Shown here: positions 1 through 6,079 of the stretch, one piece after another
Layout of the letters: each line of letters opens with the position of its first letter
How positions within the stretch are numbered: position 1 is the stretch's first letter
From: Methanobacterium sp.
GTDB lineage: Archaea; Methanobacteriota; Methanobacteria; Methanobacteriales; Methanobacteriaceae
Direction: 5' to 3'
Length of the DNA stretch: 6,806 nucleotides
Assembly: GCA_019084405.1 (NCBI GenBank)
Contig: JAHRFX010000115.1
Coordinates: forward strand, 1 to 6,806
Translations under genes and position numbers: made by a program
Notes under the pieces: model-generated
Told to the model about the DNA's origin: nothing
The model's database searches: none
Seen by the model: only the letters and a program-made list of their open reading frames with translations

Positions 1-151
1 AAGCATTAATAAGGTGATAAATAATTATTTTATCACTGTACACCGTATTTTGAGCTGAATCCAGTCCCAACAAGTCTTTAATTACTTTCGCCGAAAGATT
101 TAATACATCACCATTCAATAACATATCATGCAGGGTGTTTTTTTGTGTCAT
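1..151 (-). CDS. Unrecognised protein, N-terminal 50 residues only
   Basis: An open frame runs leftward from an ATG at 151-149 off the window edge without a stop. The visible protein starts MTQKNTLHDMLLNGDVLNLS and continues as a mixed, probably helical sequence with no signal peptide or membrane segment. I do not recognise the family. The reading is supported by its length without a stop, its divergent position relative to the flavodoxin gene, and an AT-rich region upstream. A GGTG element (within 162-173, minus strand) lies about 12 nt before the ATG, rather far for a ribosome binding site. A perfect inverted repeat is centred on the start codon, which would suit an autoregulated gene, so a DNA-binding protein is conceivable. 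No helix-turn-helix can be confirmed in the visible part. Confidence 0.5.
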   Translation of the reverse strand, partial: MTQKNTLHDMLLNGDVLNLSAKVIKDLLGLDSAQNTVYSDKIIIYHLINA

Positions 152-173
152 AATAAAATATAACACCCTGCAT
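128..173. repeat. Perfect 12-bp inverted repeat over a divergent start
   Basis: ATGCAGGGTGTT at 128-139 is the exact reverse complement of AACACCCTGCAT at 162-173, with 22 nt between the arms. The centre (150.5) falls on the start codon of the leftward gene. The right arm abuts the AT-rich stretch that may be the TATA box of the flavodoxin gene. It could be a regulator's operator acting on both genes, or an RNA hairpin that hides the GGTG of the leftward mRNA. The match is read directly from the sequence; the role is inferred. Confidence 0.6.
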
Positions 174-183
174 AATATAATAC
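172..183 (+). promoter_or_regulatory. Possible TATA box of the flavodoxin gene
   Basis: The AT-only stretch ATAATATAAT lies about 30 nt before the ATG at 209, the spacing expected for an archaeal TATA box serving a leaderless or very short-leader mRNA. No ribosome binding site precedes that ATG, which fits a leaderless transcript. The element is nearly symmetrical, so it could also serve the leftward gene. This rests on position and composition alone. Confidence 0.3.
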
Positions 184-208
184 TTAACTTTACGATCTAC
201 TGATTATT

Positions 209-742
209 ATGAAAGCATTAATTGTATATGGAAGTAGATATGGATCAGCCAAGAAAATTTCCCAGGAAATAGGAAATGTTTTAAGAAATGAAGGAATGGA
301 AGTGGATGTATTGGATTCCAGGGGACTTAAAAAATTTGATACCTCCCCTTATGATTTAGTGGTACTGGGGAGCGGTATCAAGGTGGGGTCCTAGACTAAA
401 TCTGCACTAAAATTCATGGAAAACCATCAAAAGGATTTAAAAGATAAAAAAGTGGCCCTATTTGTATCTTGCACCGCCAACCGGGATGAAAAACTCCTAA
501 AAGAAGCCCAGGAAAAATACCTGGATGAAGTGGCTAAAAAATATCTAATAAACCCCCCGGTGGCCACCGGACTATTTGGAGGAGTTATTGATCCTGATAG
601 TAAATTTGGCATAATGGAAAAAATGATACTTAAAATGGTTAAAAAAGACCTGGAAAGTAAGGGTATTGATACCACCAAACCCTATGATACCCGGGACTGG
701 GAAGAGATACATAAATGGACCCGGGACTTAATAAAAAATTAA
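209..742 (+). pseudogene. Flavodoxin-domain protein interrupted by an in-frame TAG
   Basis: Translation from the ATG at 209 gives a small FMN-binding flavodoxin-fold protein of 177 codons, close to the usual length of archaeal and HemG/Flavodoxin_5-like proteins. The FMN phosphate loop is visible at residues 7-15 (YGSRYGSAK), strand 3 with DLVVLGSGI at about 49-57, and a VALFVS strand at about 81-86. The frame is broken only by TAG at 392-394 (codon 62). Reading continues in the same frame through TKSALKF to the ATG at 416 and on to TAA at 740-742. Relatives usually have Trp before TK at this point, so a single TGG-to-TAG change explains the stop. The upstream product would be 61 residues without most of the FMN site. 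The rest of the frame shows no other damage, so the lesion is recent, a sequencing error, or a suppressed stop. Intact members act as electron carriers or FMN-dependent oxidoreductase partners; the partner here is unknown. Confidence 0.8.
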
Positions 743-810
743 TATACTTTTAACCCATAATTTAGGTTAAGTACTTCTATTCCCATAATTAATAAGTAAG
801 GTACAAGTTA

Positions 811-819
811 GGGGTGATT
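811..819 (+). promoter_or_regulatory. Ribosome binding site for the gene at 833
   Basis: GGGGTGATT closely matches the complement of the archaeal 16S rRNA 3' end (GGAGGTGATC). It ends 13 nt before the ATG at 833, slightly long but with no better in-frame start nearby: TGA at 815-817 closes the frame upstream. The 90-nt gap before it (743-832) also contains an AT-rich ATAATTTA at 757-764 that could be a TATA box, so this gene may have its own promoter. Confidence 0.5.
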
Positions 820-832
820 AAAGATATTTGGA

Positions 833-1240
833 ATGACCCGCCGGCAGTTTTTAAAAAAAAGCAAAAAGGCCCTTAAGGATACCAGCCACTTACTGGTAAT
901 GGTAATAGAAATCACGGGAAAAGAAGATAAGGGTAAAATAAGTCCCCGGGAAGTGGATGAAAAATGGGAAATAATTCGCCAGGAAATAGAATCTATTTTC
1001 GCCGGGTATGAAAAAATTAAACCCCCCTCTAAATGTATTTCTTTTTACCGTAGAATATTGAATATTTTAGTGGATTTTCAAGAAATGGTAACCTACAAAA
1101 AAGAGTATTTACGCGCAGATGATTTAAATAATGAGGAAATAGAAAAAAAGAGACATAAAACATCTCAACAAATGGAAATTTTATGGTCTGATTTTAAAAC
1201 TTTAAATGAAGAAGTAACTACTCAATTAAGTAAAAAATAG
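833..1240 (+). CDS. Hypothetical charged, helical protein (135 aa)
   Basis: I do not recognise this family. The protein is highly charged and rich in Lys and Glu, with a basic start (MTRRQFLKKSKKALK) and long stretches likely to be helical, notably about residues 40-60 and 85-130. It has one cysteine (SKCISFYRR, about residues 66-74), no signal peptide and no membrane segment, so it should be cytoplasmic. The start is supported by a GGGGTGATT ribosome binding site. It ends with TAG, showing that TAG is an ordinary stop in this genome. The next gene starts 27 nt downstream in the same direction with its own ribosome binding site, so the two are probably co-transcribed and may act together. Codon use resembles that of its neighbours. 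Confidence 0.75.
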   Translation: MTRRQFLKKSKKALKDTSHLLVMVIEITGKEDKGKISPREVDEKWEIIRQEIESIFAGYEKIKPPSKCISFYRRILNILVDFQEMVTYKKEYLRADDLNNEEIEKKRHKTSQQMEILWSDFKTLNEEVTTQLSKK

Positions 1241-1255
1241 CCAGTAAATTAGATT

Positions 1256-1263
1256 AAGGTGGT
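1256..1263 (+). promoter_or_regulatory. Ribosome binding site that sets the start at 1268
   Basis: AAGGTGGT precedes the ATG at 1268 by 4 nt. The upstream in-frame GTG at 1259 lies inside this element and has no site of its own, so the ATG is the more likely start. Confidence 0.65.
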
Positions 1264-1267
1264 ATTA

Positions 1268-1606
1268 ATGGCCCATGAAGATGAAATAACCATAACCGAA
1301 AAAGATGTTATAAATACCATGGATATTTTTACCAAAATACCTTCTATCCTTTTAGGTAGATGGGTATCTAAAAACAAGAACCTGGTTAAGACCTTTGAAG
1401 GTCAGGTGAATGGTTATAAAAATCAGGTAAGCCCGGAAGACATGCAAAAACTGGAAATTATAATGGAAATGCCGGTAAGTGAATTGCAATCAATACTGCA
1501 AAAAGCCTATCTCCAGACCGGCAAAAAACAGCTTAAGATCCTCTCCAGTTCCCAGGCCAGACCATTTATTGAAACCAACTTAATGGAACTTAAAAGGGTA
1601 TTATGA
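1268..1606 (+). CDS. Hypothetical small soluble protein (112 aa)
   Basis: I do not recognise this family. Starting at the ATG supported by AAGGTGGT, the protein opens with an acidic segment (MAHEDEITITEKD), followed by alternating helical stretches, a central NGYKNQVSPEDMQKLEIIME region and a basic, Leu-rich C-terminus ending LMELKRVL. There is no signal peptide, membrane segment or cysteine pattern. It lies 27 nt after the 135-aa gene and is probably its operon partner. Starting at GTG 1259 would add three residues but would make the ribosome binding site part of the coding region. The frame ends with TGA, followed by T-rich DNA consistent with transcription termination. The ORF quality is good; the function is unknown. 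Confidence 0.75.
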   Translation: MAHEDEITITEKDVINTMDIFTKIPSILLGRWVSKNKNLVKTFEGQVNGYKNQVSPEDMQKLEIIMEMPVSELQSILQKAYLQTGKKQLKILSSSQARPFIETNLMELKRVL

Positions 1607-1620
1607 TTACTGATTAATTC

Positions 1621-1661
1621 CTTTTTTATATTATTTTAACTAATTCAGGTAACTTTTTTTT
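1621..1661 (+). terminator. Oligo-T terminator region after the gene pair
   Basis: A T6 run at 1622-1627 and a T8 run at 1654-1661 follow the TGA at 1604-1606, with no strong hairpin. Bare oligo-T runs of this kind are the usual archaeal termination signal. The position fits, because the genes on either side converge here. No comparable T-run is seen on the minus strand just after the leftward gene ending at 1687. Confidence 0.55.
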
Positions 1662-1686
1662 ATGATTCAGTTAAGCTTATTTTAAT

Positions 1687-3090
1687 TCAGTACGCATTCT
1701 TATCCCAAAAACCCTTCAAAAGGGTCATAAAAAAGATTTTAATATCCAAACCTATGGTCCAGTTTTCCACATAAAAAATATCGTATTCTATTCTTCTTTT
1801 TATACAGGTATCCCCTCTCCAGCCATGTACCTGGGCCCAACCTGACATTCCAGGACGCACATGGTGTTTTATCATGTACTGGGGAATTTCCTCCCGGAAA
1901 TGTTCTACAAATACCGGCCGCTCAGGCCGGGGACCTATAAAACTCATCTCTCCTTTTAATACATTTAAAATTTGGGGAAGCTCATCCATACTGCATCTGC
2001 GAATAAAAGACCCAACACGTGTCCGGCGAGGATCATGGGGAACGGTCCACTCATCCTCTTTATTATCATCAGCTTTTACATGCATACTGCGGAATTTATA
2101 CATGTGAAATGTCTTTCGGTTAAGACCCATTCGCTCCTGCTTAAAAATCACCGGGCCAGGGGAACTTATTTTAATCAGGAGGGCTACTATGATCATCAAC
2201 GGAGAAAGTAAAATAAGGGCCCCTATAGCCATTATCACATCAGTCATCCTCTTTAAACTACGGTTAAAGTAGTTATCCAGAGGGACATAACGAATATTTA
2301 TAATGGGGATATCATCGATCTGGTCCATGTGGGGCTTGGTTTGAAAATAACGGTAATAGTCCGGTACAATCTCTGCTTTAACTCCATACTTTTCACAGAT
2401 ATCTATTATCCTATCCAGCAGGGTATAATGCCGTGGTGAAATGGCTATAATTATCCTCTCCAGGGGGTTACTTAAGATAATTTTTTTCAGATCATCTATC
2501 TTCCCTATAACGGGTAAACCTTCTATTTCAGTTCCTTTTTCAAAATTATCATCCAAAAATCCGATAATATTATATCCCAGGTATTCATTTTCCTGAATCT
2601 TGTGGGCTACTTTTTTTCCTAATTCACCGGCACCAATAATCATTATATATTTTATATTGAATCCTTTAGCCCGCACAGATCGCAATAATTTCCTAAATAA
2701 TAATCTTTCTACAATGGAAAAACAGGTGCTGAACATTCCAAAAAGAGCCAGCAAGAGACGGGAGTAATCACTGTATTCTAATATAAATAAGAGACTTATA
2801 ATTGCTAATAAACCTAAAAAATTAACTTTAAAAATATTCAAGGCTTCAAAGCTGAGACTTTTTGTTCTATGGGGTTGATATAATCCAAATAAATTGTAAA
2901 GGAAAATGTAGAGAGGTAAGATAACTAAAAGAAGCACCATGTACTGTTCAAAGTTCCATACACTTTCCCCTAAACCAAATAAGCTGCTTTTAAATCGTAT
3001 CTCCCAGGCTAAAAATAGGGAGAAGCTTATTATAACCAGGTCTATCAGGACCAGACCTATATTGAAAAATCGCTGGTTTTCTTTAATCAT
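1687..3090 (-). CDS. Polyprenyl-phosphate sugar-1-phosphate transferase (WbaP/WcaJ type)
   Basis: This integral membrane enzyme would transfer a sugar-1-phosphate from a nucleotide sugar to a polyprenyl phosphate (dolichyl phosphate in archaea), the first step of a lipid-linked glycan. The 467-aa protein has the full two-part architecture. Membrane segments lie at about 10-30, 50-72, 89-104 and 110-127. A Rossmann-like CoA_binding_3 region follows (GAGELG at 153-158), then a membrane helix at 283-307. The catalytic Bac_transf domain carries KQERMG (317-322), YKFRSM (331-336), the Asp-Glu dyad in SMDELPQ (D369, E370), FIGPRPE (384-390) and RPGMSGWAQVHGWRGD (412-427). It ends KNAY as relatives do. 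GGTG lies 5 nt before the ATG. It is the last gene of the leftward glycan cluster, 40 nt after a glycosyltransferase. The sugar cannot be told from sequence; glucose, galactose or an N-acetylated sugar are all possible. Confidence 0.93.
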   Translation of the reverse strand: MIKENQRFFNIGLVLIDLVIISFSLFLAWEIRFKSSLFGLGESVWNFEQYMVLLLVILPLYIFLYNLFGLYQPHRTKSLSFEALNIFKVNFLGLLAIISLLFILEYSDYSRLLLALFGMFSTCFSIVERLLFRKLLRSVRAKGFNIKYIMIIGAGELGKKVAHKIQENEYLGYNIIGFLDDNFEKGTEIEGLPVIGKIDDLKKIILSNPLERIIIAISPRHYTLLDRIIDICEKYGVKAEIVPDYYRYFQTKPHMDQIDDIPIINIRYVPLDNYFNRSLKRMTDVIMAIGALILLSPLMIIVALLIKISSPGPVIFKQERMGLNRKTFHMYKFRSMHVKADDNKEDEWTVPHDPRRTRVGSFIRRCSMDELPQILNVLKGEMSFIGPRPERPVFVEHFREEIPQYMIKHHVRPGMSGWAQVHGWRGDTCIKRRIEYDIFYVENWTIGLDIKIFFMTLLKGFWDKNAY

Positions 3091-3130
3091 TGTTGCACCG
3101 GAATCATAGTAGTGGTTTGGATTTAATTAT

Positions 3131-4012
3131 TCATCTTTTAAAAAGATTAATAGCAAGTTTTATCAGGCACTGCCCCCCTATGGCCATATAAACCATTGCA
3201 TTTACTACCACCAGGTAGTTATCCCTATAATGTTTTTCATAGAATATATACATTGCTCTATAAAATTCATATATTAGTTTACTCTTTTGCTTTCGGCTGC
3301 CGCTGGCCCCCTTGTGGTGGAGTATCTGAGCCCCTCCATGGTAAACCACTTTCCAACCCCGGGCCTTTATACGATAACACCAATCAATATCCTCCCCATA
3401 CATGAAGAATTCTTCATCCAGAAAACCTACTTCCTCAATAGTTTGGGATCTAAGCATCATAAAGGCACCACTTATAGAGTCAACCTCATAAGTACCATTT
3501 TCATCCATATAACCCAGATTGTACTGGTTAAATCTTTTACTCTCAGGAAATAATAATGATAAACCAGTCATCCGATAAAAAGAAACCAGTGGTGTGGGAA
3601 AACTTCTACGACAGGCCTTATCCAGGGAACCATCATCCAGTAACACTCTACATCCTAAAGCACCCCCCTCTTTGTGGGTTTCCAGGTAGTGGAGGCATTC
3701 TGCCAGGCAGTTACCCTGAATTTCCGTATCAGAGTTAAGTAACAGCACGTACTTGGACTGAACTTCTTTTAAGGCCAAGTTATTGGCATAGGCAAAGCCT
3801 TTATTTTCTGAGCTGGGAATGATTTTTATTATCTTCTGGTTTATTTCTTTAGAAAAATCTGCTTCTAATTTTTCTAAACTGCCATCACCGGAAGCATTAT
3901 CCACCAGGTAGATTTTAAAGCTGAAGAGATGGTTTTTTGTTATTATAGATTCCAGGGCTTTTCTGGTGAAGTGGTAGGTGCGGTAATTTACCATGATGAT
4001 GGATAGGTCCAT
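3131..4012 (-). CDS. Family-2 glycosyltransferase (rhamnosyltransferase-like)
   Basis: A predicted inverting GT-A fold glycosyltransferase of 293 aa that would add one sugar to the lipid-linked glycan at the cytoplasmic membrane face. Visible GT2 features in order are LSIIMVNYR at the N-terminus, the nucleotide-binding DNASGDGS (38-45), KGFAYANN (71-78), the metal-binding NSD (93-95, in LLLNSDTEI), SGAFMMLR (181-188), FMYGEDIDWCYR (203-214) with the likely catalytic-base region, and HHKGAS (232-237). A hydrophobic C-terminal stretch (about 266-288) could anchor it to the membrane. The layout is that of WbbL-like rhamnosyltransferases, but the donor sugar cannot be assigned. The ATG at 4012-4010 has only a weak AAAGG site before it. 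It sits between a second GT2 gene and the initiating transferase. It is separated from the upstream gene by a 94-nt AT-rich gap, unusually long for this cluster. Confidence 0.92.
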   Translation of the reverse strand: MDLSIIMVNYRTYHFTRKALESIITKNHLFSFKIYLVDNASGDGSLEKLEADFSKEINQKIIKIIPSSENKGFAYANNLALKEVQSKYVLLLNSDTEIQGNCLAECLHYLETHKEGGALGCRVLLDDGSLDKACRRSFPTPLVSFYRMTGLSLLFPESKRFNQYNLGYMDENGTYEVDSISGAFMMLRSQTIEEVGFLDEEFFMYGEDIDWCYRIKARGWKVVYHGGAQILHHKGASGSRKQKSKLIYEFYRAMYIFYEKHYRDNYLVVVNAMVYMAIGGQCLIKLAINLFKR

Positions 4013-4106
4013 GCTATTGCCTTTGTGAGCAGTTTTTTAAAAGTGGAATTTTATCTTATCTTAATCGATTTAAGTATTATTAGGTAAGAGGTGTAGATAT
4101 AATTAA
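4013..4106 (-). promoter_or_regulatory. AT-rich gap, possible internal promoter
   Basis: This is the longest gap in the leftward cluster. On the minus strand it holds AATTATAT just after the upstream gene's stop and CTTTTAAAAA about 25 nt before the ATG at 4012, either of which could be a TATA box. An imperfect palindrome around TCGAT (4060-4074) also lies here. Together these could give the glycosyltransferase and the initiating transferase their own transcript, but nothing decisive is seen. Confidence 0.25.
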
Positions 4107-5060
4107 TTAATAAAAAATGAATTTCAAAGTATTCTTAATAAGTAAATACTCAATTTTAAGGTAATTTATTAAATTCTCCCTTTCATATTCGGTTTTTTTT
4201 ATTTTACTTAAATTAGATAGCCCTTCTTTTATACCATTGTGATATGTTTTCCCATATCCTTTAATTATAAAGAAAATATATTTTATGAAAAACCCCAGGA
4301 CTAAAAAGGGCAAATTTAAGACTAATTGGGGCCAGGGCAGATTTTTATAAACCAGAAAAATATTATTCCGGGCAGCTAATTTTATTTTAAAGGCATTGTA
4401 ACGGCCCCCGGAGGTAGCACTACCTACATGATAGGCCACAGCTGAGGGTGTGTAAAAACATTTATAACCATTTATACGGGCCCGGTAACTGATATCCACA
4501 TCTTCCAGGTAAGCAAAGAAGTTCTCATCCAAATAACCTATTTTTTCTAATATACTGCGCCGGTAAATAGCAGCTGCAGCACAGGCACTGAATATTTCCC
4601 TCTTAGAGTTATATTTATCTGGAGACTTACCATAACCCACCCTTCTGGTCCAGCCCAGTAAAGTGTATTCATCTCCCGCATCATCCATCTTCTCCGGGTT
4701 ATGGTACTGGATGATCCTGGCTGAAACCCCGAAGATATTTTTATCAGTCTGGATGCACTCTAGAAGATTTTTTATACAATCTGTTTCCAGATAAACGTCA
4801 TTATTTAAAAGGAATATGTATTCTGATTTAGATGCCTGGATGCCCTGGTTTACAGCAGCAGCATAACCCTGGTTGGTCTTATTTTCTATTAATTGGATAT
4901 CTGGATGGGTTTTTTTAATATAATCGGCACTGTTATCTGTGGAGGCGTTATCTATTACTATGATTTCTGTGGGAGTGTAATCCTGTCTTTTAATGGAGTT
5001 TATACATTTTTTAAGGAGTTTTTTTCCATTAAAATAGGGTATGATGATGGTTAATGACAT
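4107..5060 (-). CDS. Family-2 glycosyltransferase (second of the cluster)
   Basis: A 317-aa predicted GT-A fold glycosyltransferase with the same architecture as its downstream neighbour but clearly diverged from it, so probably adding a different sugar or linkage. The N-terminal SLTIIIPYFNG, DNASTDNS (37-44), NQGYAAAVNQG (63-73), NND (86-88, in FLLNNDVYL), the alanine-rich SACAAAAIYR (158-167) before the acceptor region, and FAYLEDVDISYR (182-193) match the GT2/WbbL-like pattern. A strongly hydrophobic segment (about 244-268) followed by a basic tail suggests membrane association. The ATG at 5060-5058 is preceded by CGGTAATT, a weak ribosome binding site. The gene lies 19 nt after the ABC ATPase gene, so it is likely in the same transcript. 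Substrate unknown. Confidence 0.92.
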   Translation of the reverse strand: MSLTIIIPYFNGKKLLKKCINSIKRQDYTPTEIIVIDNASTDNSADYIKKTHPDIQLIENKTNQGYAAAVNQGIQASKSEYIFLLNNDVYLETDCIKNLLECIQTDKNIFGVSARIIQYHNPEKMDDAGDEYTLLGWTRRVGYGKSPDKYNSKREIFSACAAAAIYRRSILEKIGYLDENFFAYLEDVDISYRARINGYKCFYTPSAVAYHVGSATSGGRYNAFKIKLAARNNIFLVYKNLPWPQLVLNLPFLVLGFFIKYIFFIIKGYGKTYHNGIKEGLSNLSKIKKTEYERENLINYLKIEYLLIKNTLKFIFY

Positions 5061-5079
5061 AATTACCGAGTTTAAATAT

Positions 5080-5823
5080 TCAATTAGAACTTACAGCTTT
5101 TTCATAGGCATCACAAACTTCATCCACCGGTCCTTGCATGATTAGTTTTCCTTTATCCAACCATATGGCTTTATTACAAACCTTTTTAACCTGTCCAATA
5201 GAGTGAGATACAAATAACACTGTTGTTTGACCACCTAAAAGGGAATTCATTCGCTGCGTACTTTTTTTCCTAAATCGAGCATCTCCCACTGATAAAACTT
5301 CATCCAGGATGAGTATGTCGGGAGTAATGGTGGTGGCAATGGAAAAACCCAGCCGGGCTTTCATACCTGAGGAGTAATTTTTAACTGGTACATCTATGAA
5401 TTCCCCTATTTCTGAGAATTCAATGATTTCTTCGGTTTTATCAGCCAGTAATTTTTTAGGATAACCCAGGAGGGCACCATTTAAGAAAATATTTTCCCGA
5501 CCAGTATAATCTGGGGCAAATCCAGCTCCAAGGGCTAATAATGGAACTAATCTTCCATTAACTTTTATTTTACCTTCAGTGGGCTTCATTACTCCGGATA
5601 TAATTTTTAAAAGGGTACTTTTACCAGCACCATTTAATCCAATTATACCTACCTTATCTCCTTTTTCCACTTCAAAGGCAATGTCTTTAAGGGCCCAGAA
5701 CTGTTGAAATTTAAGCTGTCTTTTAAGGAATTTAATAACGTATTCTTTTAAGTTGTCGGTCTTTTCTTTACTCATGTTGAATTTCATTCCGACTTTTTCA
5801 ACCTTGATAGCTGGTATTACCAA
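5080..5823 (-). CDS. Polysaccharide ABC exporter ATPase (Wzt/TagH type)
   Basis: This ATPase would power export of the lipid-linked polysaccharide together with a Wzm-type permease. Numbering from the chosen start (247 aa), it has Walker A GLNGAGKST (62-70), the subfamily segment LGAGFAPDYTGREN (98-111) in place of a typical Q-loop, signature YSSGMKARLG (150-159), Walker B ILILDE (170-175), D-loop SVGD (178-181) and the switch His in SHS (207). These features are diagnostic of the polysaccharide and teichoic acid export group. All catalytic motifs are intact. It stops soon after the nucleotide-binding domain and so lacks the C-terminal carbohydrate-binding domain of longer Wzt proteins. Start choice: AAGGTG at 5835-5830 lies 6 nt before a TTG at 5823. 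An earlier in-frame TTG at 5838 would give 252 aa but has no ribosome binding site. The upstream partner permease is truncated, so this ATPase may now be without function. Confidence 0.93.
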   Translation of the reverse strand: MVIPAIKVEKVGMKFNMSKEKTDNLKEYVIKFLKRQLKFQQFWALKDIAFEVEKGDKVGIIGLNGAGKSTLLKIISGVMKPTEGKIKVNGRLVPLLALGAGFAPDYTGRENIFLNGALLGYPKKLLADKTEEIIEFSEIGEFIDVPVKNYSSGMKARLGFSIATTITPDILILDEVLSVGDARFRKKSTQRMNSLLGGQTTVLFVSHSIGQVKKVCNKAIWLDKGKLIMQGPVDEVCDAYEKAVSSN

Positions 5824-5829
5824 GTTTTT

Positions 5830-5835
5830 CACCTT
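5830..5835 (-). promoter_or_regulatory. Ribosome binding site favouring a TTG start at 5823
   Basis: AAGGTG on the minus strand is followed after 6 nt by TTG (5823-5821). It overlaps the in-frame GTG at 5832-5830 and follows the TTG at 5838, making both of those poorer start choices. Comparison with the N-termini of close relatives would settle it. Confidence 0.45.
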
Positions 5836-5840
5836 CAAAT

Positions 5841-6074
5841 TTAAATATTTAATATGAATTTATCCTGATATCTGTAAAATACAAATAATCCAATTAGCAG
5901 TGCTATAATTCCTGATGCCATAGCAAATAATAATTGCATGGGATCATAAAGTGTTCCATCTAAAAATACAGCTCTACAAGAATTCATAACTGCATAGATT
6001 GGATTAAATGTTTGTATAAATCTGAAACTTTCTGGCACTATCTCTGCAGGATAGAATATAGGGGTGGCATACAT
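5841..6074 (-). pseudogene. C-terminal remnant of a Wzm-type ABC-2 polysaccharide permease
   Basis: The remaining 77 codons match the last third of an ABC-2 family polysaccharide permease. They show ATPIFYP (3-9), EIVPESFR (11-18), the FNPIYAVMNSCRAVFL segment (23-38), a final membrane helix (about 46-67) and a short basic tail ending FILNI. Whole proteins have about 250-280 residues and six membrane helices, so roughly two thirds are missing. The frame stays open to 6083, then meets TAA at 6086-6084, and the sequence beyond resembles a transposase on the other strand. The ATG at 6074 is therefore an internal methionine, not a true start. It lies 17 nt before the ATPase gene, the usual wzm-wzt order. 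Without the other helices it cannot form a channel, and the original promoter of the cluster was presumably lost or displaced with the missing part. Confidence 0.85.
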
Positions 6075-6079
6075 TATAG

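Noticed and set aside
392..394. TAG as a pyrrolysine codon
   Set aside because: The family has Trp at this position, the gene is not a methylamine methyltransferase, and TAG ends the neighbouring gene normally.
427..678. Minus-strand open frame of 83 codons across the flavodoxin gene
   Set aside because: The plus strand shows a continuous flavodoxin fold here. The opposite frame has a low-complexity composition and no start signal.
1874..2211. Plus-strand open frames of about 77-79 codons inside the sugar-phosphate transferase gene
   Set aside because: They lie opposite the highly conserved catalytic domain, have no ribosome binding site and no recognisable protein features.
3196..3738. Three plus-strand open frames opposite the first glycosyltransferase
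   Set aside because: The minus-strand frame carries all GT2 motifs, so these frames are by-products of its codon pattern.
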